Shown piece after piece: positions 17,055 through 26,263 of a DNA stretch of 64,000 bases (positions are counted from its first letter, which is position 1; every line of letters starts with the position of its first letter). The stretch spans positions 1-64,000 of the forward strand of contig CACZBD010000021.1 of NCBI GenBank assembly GCA_902779305.1, read 5' to 3'. Source of the DNA: an uncultured Lachnospiraceae bacterium. GTDB taxonomy: Bacteria; Bacillota; Clostridia; Lachnospirales; Lachnospiraceae. The notes below the pieces were generated by a model, which made no database searches, had not been told where the DNA came from, and worked only from the letters and a program-made list of their open reading frames with translations. The position numbers and the translations under genes were made by a program.

Positions 17055-19126
17055 TGTTTTCCCCCTTCTTCCAGGCCAGTGTCCTTCTCCTTGGCCGCGC
17101 TATCTGTCAGCTGTGCGATCATCGTATCCAGCCGGTCATATTCCTCCATCAGGCTTAAGATCTCTTCATCCTTGGCATCGATCTCCTCCTGGATCCCGTT
17201 CAGCTTCATATAGTCGCTTGAAAGTGACGGATCCAGCAGCCGGTCCTTCAGTTCCTGTATCTCAGTTTCCAGTTTTTCCAGTTCTTCTTCCGTTTTCTGT
17301 CTGCGTTTCTGCAGCCTGGCCAGTTCTTTTCCCGCCTGATAGGACTGCTGCGCTCTGGTCGGTTCCTTTACAGGCTCTTCTGGTTTCTTGCCGTAGGTCC
17401 GTACCGCTCTTAAAGCTTCCGAAAGTGCCGGATCTTTATCTTTATCTTTATCTGCGCCGGTTGACATAATATTGCCTGCCCCTCCGGCTTCAGAAACCTG
17501 CCTGTGACTTTTCTCCAGATAATCCTCATATCCGAACGGATACAGTTTTGCCTCGTGCGGACTGATCTCCAGGATGGTATCCGCGACCCTGCGGATAAAG
17601 TACCTGTCGTGTGAAACAAAGATCACGGTCCCTTCATATTCCGTCAGGATCGACTCCAGTGTTTCCTTGCCGATCATGTCCATATGGTTCGTCGGCTCGT
17701 CGAGGATCAGCAGGTTCGGCCTTGCCTGAAAGATCTTGGCCAGAGCCAGCCTGACCTTTTCTCCGCCTGAGAGCATATCCACCGTCTTATAGACTTCCTC
17801 CTGCGTGAACAAAAAGGCGCCGAGCGCATTTCGCACTTCCGTCTGCAGCAGTCTCGGATAGCAGTCCCAGAAATCATCCAGCACCGTTTTGGAGCTGGAA
17901 TACTGTGCCATCTGCTGGTCAAAATAGCCCGTTTCCACGTTGACTCCGTAGGAAAAATCACCCGAAAGCGGCGGGATCTTTTCCACCAGTGTCTTTAAAA
18001 GCGTTGATTTCCCGAGCCCGTTTCCGCCAAGGATCCCGAGCCGCCCGCCGCGTTTTAATTCAAACGAAACTGTACAGAGCGGGTCCTCTTTCGCATAACC
18101 GATCGTCAAGTCTCTGACAGACAGGACATCTTTTCCGGGCTGGTGCAGCGGTGTCAGCGCCGCATGGAACGTGCGCGTGTCCGCCTGCTCGGGTGCCTCG
18201 ATCTTGTCCATGTGTTCGATCGCCTTTTCCTTGGAATGGGCCATCGACACCTTGGTCGGATGATGTTTCATCTTCTCTGCCAGTTCGCTTAATCGTTTGA
18301 TCTCCGCCTGCTGCCTGTTGTAGTCTTTTTTCTGTTTTTCAAAGTTCTCTTTTTTCTGTCTGGCAAAATCGGTATAATTGCCGGGATAATAGGTCAGCGC
18401 GTGATGCTCGATCTCATAGACCGAATCCACGATCCTGTCAAGGAACATCCGGTCATGGGAAACCACCACCAGCGCATAGGGATAACTCTTCAGGTATCCT
18501 TCCAGCCATTCGATCGCATCGATGTCGAGGTGGTTGGTCGGCTCATCCAGAAGCAGGACTTCGGGTTTTGATAAAAGCAGCTTGATAAAGGCCAGTTTTG
18601 TTCTCTGTCCGCCGGAAAATTCCGACAGTTTTTTCTTCTTATCTTCTTCCGAAAATCCGAATTTTCTTAAGATCGTATCGTATTCTTTTTCATAATAATA
18701 TCCGCCGATATCCCGGAAGGTTTCCTCCAGCGCGGTATACTCTTCGATCAGCGCCGCATGTTCTTTTTCATCCTGCTGCGCTTCCATTCTGACGATCAGC
18801 TCGTCAAGGCGCGCCTTCATGCCGAGCACCCTTTGAAACACCTTCCGGATCTCTTCATCGAGCGTTTGATCCGCATCATCAAAAGAGATCTGTTTCAAAT
18901 ATCCGACGGAAGGATTTCCCGTACGCAAAAGCACAGATGGCGCGTCATTTTCATGCTGCGTCATCTGCAACTCCCCGCTCAGGACTTTCAGTAATGTGGT
19001 CTTGCCGCACCCGTTCCGTCCGATCAGGGCGATCTTTTCTTTTTTGTTTCTGATGACAAAATCGGCATGCTCAAACAGGATCTCGCCCGAGAATTCGACT
19101 CTGCCGTTTTGAATCTGCAGGATCAT
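17051..19126 (-). CDS. ABC-F family ATPase (ribosome-associated)
   Basis: 691 residues with two nucleotide-binding domains and no membrane segment. Domain 1 has GRNGCGKTT, the signature FSGGQRTK and LLLDEPTNHLD; domain 2 has GGNGLGKST, LSGGEKVRLA and LILDEPTNHMD. A charged interdomain linker lies at about 245-305, and the C-terminus (about 590-690) is a coiled coil like that of Uup. ABC-F proteins act on the ribosomal E site, as translation factors or antibiotic-protection proteins; which one applies here is uncertain. It is coupled to greA downstream. Confidence 0.92.
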   Translation of the reverse strand: MILQIQNGRVEFSGEILFEHADFVIRNKKEKIALIGRNGCGKTTLLKVLSGELQMTQHENDAPSVLLRTGNPSVGYLKQISFDDADQTLDEEIRKVFQRVLGMKARLDELIVRMEAQQDEKEHAALIEEYTALEETFRDIGGYYYEKEYDTILRKFGFSEEDKKKKLSEFSGGQRTKLAFIKLLLSKPEVLLLDEPTNHLDIDAIEWLEGYLKSYPYALVVVSHDRMFLDRIVDSVYEIEHHALTYYPGNYTDFARQKKENFEKQKKDYNRQQAEIKRLSELAEKMKHHPTKVSMAHSKEKAIEHMDKIEAPEQADTRTFHAALTPLHQPGKDVLSVRDLTIGYAKEDPLCTVSFELKRGGRLGILGGNGLGKSTLLKTLVEKIPPLSGDFSYGVNVETGYFDQQMAQYSSSKTVLDDFWDCYPRLLQTEVRNALGAFLFTQEEVYKTVDMLSGGEKVRLALAKIFQARPNLLILDEPTNHMDMIGKETLESILTEYEGTVIFVSHDRYFIRRVADTILEISPHEAKLYPFGYEDYLEKSHRQVSEAGGAGNIMSTGADKDKDKDPALSEALRAVRTYGKKPEEPVKEPTRAQQSYQAGKELARLQKRRQKTEEELEKLETEIQELKDRLLDPSLSSDYMKLNGIQEEIDAKDEEILSLMEEYDRLDTMIAQLTDSAAKEKDTGLEEGGKQ

Positions 19127-19159
19127 TTTTCAGTAATCTGTATTACGTATTCTGTATCT

Positions 19160-19224
19160 AATATCCTGTGAACACCATTTTTCGCTCGCTTGGAACGCTC
19201 ACGCAAAATGTGTCGCAGGATATT
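19160..19224. repeat. Intergenic long palindrome upstream of the ABC-F gene
   Basis: Arms AATATCCTG (19160-19168) and CAGGATATT (19216-19224) continue inward with ACACCATTTTT against AAAATGTGT around the centre CGCTCGCTTGGAACGCTCACG. Centre and A/T-rich flanks resemble the palindromes at 14959 and 52259, suggesting a dispersed element. Confidence 0.6.
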
Positions 19225-19252
19225 TCGGGATTGTTATAAAAAACAAGGAGCT

Positions 19253-20704
19253 TTAATTTCTCCGCAGGATATTCCCAAGCATCTTGAATCCGTACTTGAT
19301 GTAATTGCCGAATACCCGCGGTGTTTTGATGCTCTCCCCGAGTTTGCGGAAGACATACTTGGGCCGCAGATAGAAGGACAGCAAAATGTTTCTGCGCAGT
19401 TTCTCCACCTGTGCCTGCGTCAGATATTTCGTTCCGCTCATGGCCGAATGGAAAAAGTCGGATCCGAGCGGTGATTCCGCCAAAAGCCCGAATTCCTTCG
19501 CCGCATCGTAAAGCGGGGTGCCGTAAAACGGCAGAGCCATTTTCACTTCAATGAAATCCGGATCGGATTGTAAGATCAGTTTCTTGGTTGCAAGGATATG
19601 CTCCTTATTCTCCCAGGGGAAGCCGATCACGTAGAAACCCCAGAACGGCAGTCCGACCTCGTGGCACCATTTTGCGGCTCTTAAGTTCATCTCGACCGTT
19701 GTGCCTTTTCTTAAGGTTTTGAGCATCTCATCGGAACCCGATTCAAAGCCGAAAGCTACCATGAAACAGCCGGCATCCTTCATCAGCTGCAGTGTTTCCT
19801 TGGAAAGCGGATTCACTCTGGAATTTGCGGTAAATGCGATCTTGCCGTGCAGCGGGGAATTGATGATCCGTTCGCACATTTCTTTGACCCACGCCGGATC
19901 GATCGTAAAGGTGTCCGCCTTGAAGAAAAAGTTGCGGATCCCGTGCTTTTCATAACACTCGGTCAGCTCGTCCATGACATTCTGCGGGCTCCGCATCCGC
20001 ACGCATTTTCCGGAAATGACAGGCGTTAAGCAGAACACACAGGAAGACGGACAGCCTCTGCCGGTCTGGATCGTCGCCATGGGCTCGTCCGTGTCGGGCC
20101 GCTTATAGAGCGCATTGTTCATCAGTTCCCTTGCCGGGAACGATCTCGAATCCAGGTCTTCTCCCCATACATGGAACTTTGTTCTTCCGAAGCTTCCGTC
20201 CTCTTTTTTGTATAGGATCGACAGGATGTCCTCAACGTTGCCTTCTCCCTTGAGGGCTAAGTCTGCGATCTCACCGATCGCAAAATCAACCTCCCCGCCG
20301 ATCATGTAATCGACAGGACTCAGATCGAGCAGATCGAGCATTTCCTGCTCGGGATCGTAAAAGAGCGCGCCCTTTAAGACGATGACCGGGTCATATTTTT
20401 CCCTGATCTCTTTGATCAGTTTCAGGTCATCGAAGATCGTGGTATTCGTGATGCTCATCATGATCAGGTCCGGCTTGAACGCATCAAATTCCTCATACAT
20501 ATCCGAAAGCGATGCGCCTTCCGTCTGAAAATCACGGAGTCTCACTTCATAGCCGCGCTTCAGAAGGATCGCGGCGCCGTATCCTAAATCGTTGCAGGCA
20601 CGCATTGCTTCCGCTGATGCGTCCTTAATGTTCTGCTGGCAACGATCCTCGCCCCTTTGAAACATCATTCCGGGCGGGTAAAAAAGCATGATCTTGTTTT
20701 TCAT
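19253..20704 (-). CDS. Radical SAM protein with N-terminal B12-binding domain
   Basis: 483 residues. Residues 1-190 look like a cobalamin-binding Rossmann domain (KPDLIMMSITNTT, GEVDFAIGEIADL). The radical SAM core begins at TGRGCPSSCVFC, giving the CxxxCxxC cluster ligand, and continues with FKADTFT and ANSRVNPLS. Family members carry out methylations or ring rearrangements with methylcobalamin and S-adenosylmethionine; the substrate cannot be named. The start has GAGGAAACGG just upstream. It stands alone between the YuxH-like gene and the ABC-F gene. Confidence 0.85.
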   Translation of the reverse strand: MKNKIMLFYPPGMMFQRGEDRCQQNIKDASAEAMRACNDLGYGAAILLKRGYEVRLRDFQTEGASLSDMYEEFDAFKPDLIMMSITNTTIFDDLKLIKEIREKYDPVIVLKGALFYDPEQEMLDLLDLSPVDYMIGGEVDFAIGEIADLALKGEGNVEDILSILYKKEDGSFGRTKFHVWGEDLDSRSFPARELMNNALYKRPDTDEPMATIQTGRGCPSSCVFCLTPVISGKCVRMRSPQNVMDELTECYEKHGIRNFFFKADTFTIDPAWVKEMCERIINSPLHGKIAFTANSRVNPLSKETLQLMKDAGCFMVAFGFESGSDEMLKTLRKGTTVEMNLRAAKWCHEVGLPFWGFYVIGFPWENKEHILATKKLILQSDPDFIEVKMALPFYGTPLYDAAKEFGLLAESPLGSDFFHSAMSGTKYLTQAQVEKLRRNILLSFYLRPKYVFRKLGESIKTPRVFGNYIKYGFKMLGNILRRN

Positions 20705-20725
20705 TCCGTTTCCTCACAAATATAA

Positions 20726-20747
20726 GAGCTGTCCTTGCGGGCAGCTC
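20726..20747 (-). terminator. Probable terminator of the EAL/HDOD gene
   Basis: On the minus strand a stem GAGCTGCCC/GGACAGCTC with loop GCAA is followed by TTATATTTG. It sits 27 bases after the stop of the gene at 20775 and just ahead of the radical SAM gene. Confidence 0.5.
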
Positions 20748-20774
20748 CTGTTATCAACCCCTGATCAAGGATTC

Positions 20775-22001
20775 TTATGCATAAAATACATCTCTGTACC
20801 AGCGCACCGCACCGATATACGCACGGTAAACCTCGTCCGTATCCTGTTCTCTCACCATCATCAGGCGGGAGACTTCCTGCCAGTTCGCGTTCTCATACTG
20901 GAGCACCAGTTCCATGACCGGCGCAAGCGGTCCGTCATGATGTACGAGCGCCGTAAAGATATCCTTGGAAACATTGACTTTGTCCAAAGCCTCTGCCATC
21001 GGCATATCCAGGATGATGTCAAGTACCGAGAACAGCCCCATCAGGAAGAGTTCCGAAGACTTGATCTTCAGATCATAAAGCGGTGCAAGGTCTTCCGCAA
21101 ATTTCGCACGCAGAAGGGAAAGTCTGGTGATCTCGTTGGGCTTGTCGGAGCACAGTTCCTTGGTGACTGCCGTGTTGATCCATCTCTTCAGTTCCTTCTG
21201 TCCGAGCATGGCTGCCGCATGGCGGATCGTTGTGATCCCGTTGTTGACGGTCATACGGTTGACCATTTTCAGAAGTTCGAGAACCAGCGCCGTATCACGG
21301 CCGATGACATCCGCCGCTCTGGTCAGTTCGAAATCGGGGTCGTTGACCATCTGCAGAAGCTGTAAATAATTGGCCTTCAACGGAGAGACCGAAGCATCTC
21401 CCTTCGTGATCGGGATCCGGTAGAACTCGCCCTCAAAAGCAGCATAGGCATCGTCCTCTTTGAGTTCATCGAACTTCTCCATCGTTGTCAGATTGCCGAC
21501 AATGATCCGGATCTTCGGATGCACCTGTTTAAAATAGATCTTCGCCTTGGTCACATCCACCTTCTTGCAGTCGATAAAGATATAATCCATTCTCGAAAGA
21601 ACGGGCTTGAACTCTTCAAATTCCATGACCTGCAGTTTGCGCATTGCCAGTCTGTATCCGACATTCTTCAGTTCGTCGAGACGCTTCAGATAGTTCTCAT
21701 CCGGTGTGATCAGATGGTCAAACAGCAGCACGATCCGTTTTCTGGGCACGAAATTCTGCAGTTCGATATCCGGTGAGAATACGGCAATGTTGCCGACCGG
21801 CACGAACACATCCACGTCATTGGCCAGTGTGTCGATCCCCATGTCTTTGATCAGGTCCAGTCCGTTTACCGAACCGGCGCCGTCATTGCGTCCGAAGCCC
21901 TGCATGCCCGGGTTCTTCAGAAGGTCAACCTTCTGCGAAAACAGCGAGTATGCGAACACTTTCAGATCTTTATCAAATAAAGGAATCAGTGTAGCAAGCA
22001 T
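20775..22001 (-). CDS. YuxH-like protein: degenerate EAL domain plus HDOD domain
   Basis: 408 residues. The N-terminal half follows the EAL fold pattern (VFAYSLFSQ, LAMRKLQVMEF, DYIFIDCKKVD, IRIIVGNL), but the EAL motif itself and its metal ligands are absent, so it is unlikely to hydrolyse cyclic di-GMP. From about residue 195 comes an HDOD domain (LLQMVNDPDFELTRAADVIGRD). Such proteins act as signalling adaptors. ATG at 22001 is preferred to the TTG at 22007 because GAGGAGG is nine bases before the ATG and only three before the TTG. Confidence 0.85.
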   Translation of the reverse strand: MLATLIPLFDKDLKVFAYSLFSQKVDLLKNPGMQGFGRNDGAGSVNGLDLIKDMGIDTLANDVDVFVPVGNIAVFSPDIELQNFVPRKRIVLLFDHLITPDENYLKRLDELKNVGYRLAMRKLQVMEFEEFKPVLSRMDYIFIDCKKVDVTKAKIYFKQVHPKIRIIVGNLTTMEKFDELKEDDAYAAFEGEFYRIPITKGDASVSPLKANYLQLLQMVNDPDFELTRAADVIGRDTALVLELLKMVNRMTVNNGITTIRHAAAMLGQKELKRWINTAVTKELCSDKPNEITRLSLLRAKFAEDLAPLYDLKIKSSELFLMGLFSVLDIILDMPMAEALDKVNVSKDIFTALVHHDGPLAPVMELVLQYENANWQEVSRLMMVREQDTDEVYRAYIGAVRWYRDVFYA

Positions 22002-22083
22002 GAACAAAATCCTCCTCTAAGGATCATGATATTGATTTCAGTTTCAAGTATACACTATTTTCAGAAAATCTACCACATAAAAT

Positions 22084-24261
22084 CTATAATCGCAAAAGGA
22101 GCCTCTCGTTTCCGACCATGAAGACATATTCTCCCGGCAGGAAGACTCTCTGTCCGTTTTCAAGCACCGTTGTCAGGCTGTGCGCGCTGACGGGAAGCGT
22201 CACCGTATTTTCTTCACCCGCTTCCAGTGCCACTCTCGTAAATGCACAGAGGCTCTTCACGGGCTGGTTGTCAGGATCCAGGACGTTTCTGTATTCTTCC
22301 GGGATGTCCGGGCTGTTCTTTTTCTGCTCCGGCACCTTGTCCACATAGGCTAAGACCACATCTTCCCCGGCGCATTTCCCCGTATTCTTTACGCGTACTT
22401 CGAGCAAGACTGCCGCATCCTGCATCTTCAGATAATCCGTATTTTTATCAAAATCAAAGCCCGTGACTTTTCCGCTCAATCCGTAGGTGAATGTCGTATA
22501 GCTTAAACCATAGCCGAACGGATAGAGCACCTCGCCTTTATGATAACGGTAGGTCCTATCCTTCATCGCGTAATCGGTAAAATCAGGCTGCGTGCCGTCT
22601 TTATAGAAGGTGACGGGAAGACGCCCCGAGGGGTTGATTTTTCCAAACAGCACATCCGCCAGAGCCTGTCCGCCGCATTCGCCGGAATACCAGCACATCA
22701 CGATGGCGTTCACCTCATCCTGTAAGAAGGAAAGATCGATCGCGGAGCCTGCATTCAGGGCAACGACCACCTTCTTTCCGGTTTCCTTTGCCGCTTTGAT
22801 CACGCGTTTTGCCAGACGGATCTGCGATGCGGGTAAGTTTAAGGACTCCTTGTCGCCGGATGCAAACATGTTGCCGGTATCGCCCTCTTCGCCTTCCATT
22901 GTCGCGTCAAGACCGAGGCAGAGGATCACAAGATCGGCATGCATCGTAACGGCAGCCGCTTCCGCAAGCCTGTCATCCTTCAGGGCAAGATCGCTGTAGG
23001 AATCCAGATATAAATGTGCACCCTCGCTGTAGAGGACCCGGCCGGAAAACGCATTCCGGATCCCGTCCAGATTGGTCACGTACTCGGATGCCGTTCCTGC
23101 GTAATTTCCTTCCAAAACGGTTCTTGTGTACGCCGTGGGCCCTGTAACGGCAATGGTCTTGTATGTATCGTCTAATGGCAGCACGCCGTCATTTTTCAGC
23201 AGCACAACCGATTTCTGCGCGCTTAAGAGAGACAGCGCCCTGTCTTCTTCACTGTCGTTTGCAAGGAACGGGATCGAAGCATATTGAGCGGTCTTTTTCT
23301 TAGCCTCTTCATCGCTTCTGTCAATAATGCCAAGCTTCATGCGGGTCTTCATCAGACGCACGCAGGCTTTTCGCATGTCTTCTTCCGTAACCAGACCGTC
23401 TTTTAATGCCGCAAGGATGCACAGATAGGTATCTCCGCAGTTCAGATCGCAGCCCGCGTTCAATGCCATCGCCGCGGATTCGTGGGGATTGTTTGTGATC
23501 TTATGATTTTCATGGAAGTCCTTGATCGCCCAGCAGTCAGAAACGAAATGTCCTTCAAAGCCCCATTCGTTACGGAGTTTATCCGTGATCAGGCCTTTGG
23601 AGCCGCAGCATGGCTCTCCGTTTGTCCGGTTGTAGGCGCCCATGACGGCCTCGACCTTTCCTTCCCTGACAGCCGCTTCAAAAGCGGGCAGATAGGTTTC
23701 TTCCATGTCTTTGGCACTTGCCTTCGCGTCAAAATGATGGCGTTCGCCCTCCGGCCCCGAATGCACGGCAAAGTGCTTGGCACAGGCGGCGACTTTCAGC
23801 GTATCGCAGTCCGGATAGTTTTCGATCCCCTGCAGCCCCTTGATAAACGAAACGCCGAGTCTTGCCGTCAGATACGGATCCTCGCCGTAAGTCTCATGGC
23901 CTCTTCCCCATCTGGCATCGCGGAAAATGTTGATGTTCGGCGACCACATTGTCAGGCCTTTGTAGATGTCCCTGTCGCCGAGTGCAGACTGCACATTGTA
24001 TTTGGCACGCGCCTCTTTGGCGATGACCTGCGCGATCTGAAAGAGCAGTTCTTCATCAAACATCGCGGCAAGTCCGATCGCCTGCGGAAACACCGTTGCA
24101 ACGCCGGCTCTCGCCACGCCGTGCAACGCTTCGTTCCACCAGTTGTAGGCAGGGATCCCCAGCCGTTCTATGGCCTCCGCATCATACTTCAGCTGCTTCG
24201 CCACTTCCTCGATCGTCATCCGGTCGACCAGTTTTTTTGCATCTTCTGTCAGGTTTGCCAT
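22084..24261 (-). CDS. GH3 beta-xylosidase/beta-glucosidase
   Basis: 725 residues, conventional GH3 order: TIM barrel, alpha/beta sandwich, fibronectin III-like C-terminus. The opening YNWWNEALHGVARAG and VFPQAIGLAA is typical of xylosidase-type GH3 enzymes. The nucleophile is Asp242 in FVSDCWAI, and KHFAVHSGPE is the substrate-binding stretch. No signal peptide, so it probably cuts imported xylo- or gluco-oligosaccharides in the cytoplasm. A strong promoter with repeated TTGTCACA-like words lies upstream. No sugar transporter or regulator is adjacent. Confidence 0.9.
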   Translation of the reverse strand: MANLTEDAKKLVDRMTIEEVAKQLKYDAEAIERLGIPAYNWWNEALHGVARAGVATVFPQAIGLAAMFDEELLFQIAQVIAKEARAKYNVQSALGDRDIYKGLTMWSPNINIFRDARWGRGHETYGEDPYLTARLGVSFIKGLQGIENYPDCDTLKVAACAKHFAVHSGPEGERHHFDAKASAKDMEETYLPAFEAAVREGKVEAVMGAYNRTNGEPCCGSKGLITDKLRNEWGFEGHFVSDCWAIKDFHENHKITNNPHESAAMALNAGCDLNCGDTYLCILAALKDGLVTEEDMRKACVRLMKTRMKLGIIDRSDEEAKKKTAQYASIPFLANDSEEDRALSLLSAQKSVVLLKNDGVLPLDDTYKTIAVTGPTAYTRTVLEGNYAGTASEYVTNLDGIRNAFSGRVLYSEGAHLYLDSYSDLALKDDRLAEAAAVTMHADLVILCLGLDATMEGEEGDTGNMFASGDKESLNLPASQIRLAKRVIKAAKETGKKVVVALNAGSAIDLSFLQDEVNAIVMCWYSGECGGQALADVLFGKINPSGRLPVTFYKDGTQPDFTDYAMKDRTYRYHKGEVLYPFGYGLSYTTFTYGLSGKVTGFDFDKNTDYLKMQDAAVLLEVRVKNTGKCAGEDVVLAYVDKVPEQKKNSPDIPEEYRNVLDPDNQPVKSLCAFTRVALEAGEENTVTLPVSAHSLTTVLENGQRVFLPGEYVFMVGNERLLLRL

Positions 24262-24315
24262 TCCGAATCCTCTTTCGTCAGTTTCTGTCTCTGAAGTTTA
24301 CAATACAATTAAAAT

Positions 24316-24345
24316 ATTATATCACATATTTGGACAATGTGACAA
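24316..24345 (-). promoter_or_regulatory. Promoter of the GH3 gene with possible operators
   Basis: TTGTCA (24345-24340), 18 bases, perfect TATAAT (24321-24316). A GTGACAA/TTGTCAC word overlaps the -35 box (24339-24345) and recurs in the other orientation at 24385-24391 and 24402-24408, the last as near-palindromic TTGTCACAA. The 288-base spacer to the divergent gene at 24550 holds nothing else that is recognisable. Confidence 0.65.
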
Positions 24346-24549
24346 GCGGAACCGTTCTCCATCATCAACGTTCCGAATGTAAATGTCACAATGAAAAAAT
24401 TGTCACAAAAATTTGCAAAAATGACTTAAAAAATCTGCAAATTTCTGCAAAATAATATTATGTTTACCGCGAAAATGCCGATATATATCATGAAAGGATT
24501 CAGACAACTTTATATTTTGGCATACTTGTATTTCCAGGGAGGGATGAAT

Positions 24550-24804
24550 ATGACGTATGTAGCTCAGGAGCTGTTCCAACAGCCGACCATCGCGATCGTG
24601 TCCGGCGTCGCGCAAAGTAATCCGGACAAAAAAAGACGCGAAGAGACCACCGCAAGAAAGAAAGCGGAAAAAGGCCTGTTCGCAGGAAAGCTTGAGGAGG
24701 AAAGTGCGAAGCTGAATAACCGGGAGATCACCTATTACGCATCCGGTTATACCAAAGCGGCAATGCCGTTTCGCACCGAAGTCAAAATGAAGCAGTACAG
24801 TTAA
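24550..24804 (+). CDS. Small charged protein of unknown function
   Basis: 84 residues, rich in Lys, Arg and Glu in the middle (NPDKKRREETTARKKAEKG), no signal peptide or membrane segment. ATG at 24550 is chosen because AGGGAGGG ends six bases before it; an ATG two codons earlier touches the ribosome site. It is the only plus-strand gene in a long leftward region and has its own strong terminator, so it seems to be an independently expressed unit. No family is recognised. Confidence 0.7.
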   Translation: MTYVAQELFQQPTIAIVSGVAQSNPDKKRREETTARKKAEKGLFAGKLEEESAKLNNREITYYASGYTKAAMPFRTEVKMKQYS

Positions 24805-24835
24805 AAAGACCGGTTCGTTTCCGACCGGTCTTTTT
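24803..24835. terminator. Strong bidirectional terminator
   Basis: A 12-bp stem AAAAAGACCGGT/ACCGGTCTTTTT around a nine-base loop, with T-runs in both orientations. It separates the convergent small gene (24550) and the carboxypeptidase gene (24855). Confidence 0.9.
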
Positions 24836-24854
24836 ATTTGCGCATTTTTATCTG

Positions 24855-26165
24855 TTACCCTGCAACACTGAAGAATGCGGAATAAATTCTGACATGATCA
24901 TAAATACATTTCCAGCTGCTGCCGGAATCCTGTGTGACTAAGATCAGCGGATCCCCGTCAGCGCTGATCGCATAGCTGACCGCGCAATATCCCGATTCCT
25001 TCACATATCCCGTTTTGGCATACATTACGGTACCGCCGCAGTCTTTATCTTCTATCCTTCGTAAAAACCAGTTCGAGATCTCGATCCCCTGCGGATTCTG
25101 TTCCGTCGAAGCGGTCATGTATTTCCGCTCCGTCAGGATCTTGCGGCACAGTTCGTTATCGAGAGCCGCCTGCATGATCATCGCGATATCATAGCAGGTG
25201 CTGTAATGGTCCTCGTCAAAGATCCCGACACAGTTGGTCATGTGCGAGGTCTCGGAAAGTCCGAGCGTGATCAGCTTCTGATTCATCAGTTCCACGAAGT
25301 TTTCTTCGGAACCCGCCACATAGGTTGCGAGAGCCATCGCTGCATCTCCGCCCGACGGTAAGATCGTTCCGTAGAGCAGGTCTTTTACCGTGACCACTTC
25401 CCCTTCCCTGAAGCCGACAATGCTCAGGTCATGCTTCTTGGCATAATCGCCGATCTCCGCGGTGATCGTGAAGGTGTCGTTCAGATCCTTGATATGTTCC
25501 ACAGCCACAAGCAGCGTTAAGACTTTTGTCATGGAGGCAGGCACCATTTTCTTTTTGCCGCCTCTGCTTGCGATGATGGTATGCGTTTTCGGATCGATCA
25601 GGATCCCTCTTGCGGCAAGCACATCCGGAGCAAAATCAACCGTATGTCCGGTCTCTTCCGCATAATAATCCCCGGACGGAACTTCCACGATATCGGAAGG
25701 CACTTCGTCCAGTTTTTCCCCTTCTTCAAGCTGCTCGTCGTTTCCGCCGAGCGTTCCTTCCTCGTCTGCTTGCGAAAGATCCGTCTGCGCGGCATCTGCC
25801 TGCATCGCGTCGGGTTCTGCGGATACCGTATCGCCGGCCGCATCCTCCCCCACGATGATCTGATCCTTCGCATCATTTGCGTCTGCCGTTTCTTCCGAAG
25901 CGCTCACGGTTTCTGCCGGCGCCTTCGCCTGTTTTCCGTCTCCGGAAGTATGATCAAGGACCGTCATCACGATCCCTCTGATCCCGAACACGATGCCGCC
26001 AAGCAGAAGGAGACAGACCAAACAAAAAGGAACGATCCTCGTAAAGACCCAGCGCATCCTTCTTTTCAGCCTTCTCTTCTTTCTGGACTGAAGCGCTCTT
26101 TCCCTGCGTCTTTGCAAACGGATCTGTTCCTGAATCCCTTCTTCGTATTGATTTTCAAACCCCAT
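24855..26165 (-). CDS. D-alanyl-D-alanine carboxypeptidase (peptidase S11)
   Basis: 436 residues from the chosen start. A basic N-terminus and one membrane helix (around residue 45-65) are followed by a long Ala/Asp/Glu-rich linker, then the S11 penicillin-binding domain: PASMTK (Ser-x-x-Lys), LPSGGDAAMAL in the SxN position, and AKTGY (KTG). It trims the terminal D-Ala from peptidoglycan stem peptides outside the membrane. In the second motif Gly replaces the common Asn (SGG). ATG at 26165 has AAGGGGA seven bases upstream; the longer frame does not. Confidence 0.88.
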   Translation of the reverse strand: MGFENQYEEGIQEQIRLQRRRERALQSRKKRRLKRRMRWVFTRIVPFCLVCLLLLGGIVFGIRGIVMTVLDHTSGDGKQAKAPAETVSASEETADANDAKDQIIVGEDAAGDTVSAEPDAMQADAAQTDLSQADEEGTLGGNDEQLEEGEKLDEVPSDIVEVPSGDYYAEETGHTVDFAPDVLAARGILIDPKTHTIIASRGGKKKMVPASMTKVLTLLVAVEHIKDLNDTFTITAEIGDYAKKHDLSIVGFREGEVVTVKDLLYGTILPSGGDAAMALATYVAGSEENFVELMNQKLITLGLSETSHMTNCVGIFDEDHYSTCYDIAMIMQAALDNELCRKILTERKYMTASTEQNPQGIEISNWFLRRIEDKDCGGTVMYAKTGYVKESGYCAVSYAISADGDPLILVTQDSGSSWKCIYDHVRIYSAFFSVAG

Positions 26166-26263
26166 AGTTGTCCCCTTATCAATAAATGCGCCGGTATGAT
26201 TTTTACGGATGAAGATCACCCCGGCAAACCAGCCTCACGTGCCCCCTCAAAGCACCCCACAGC

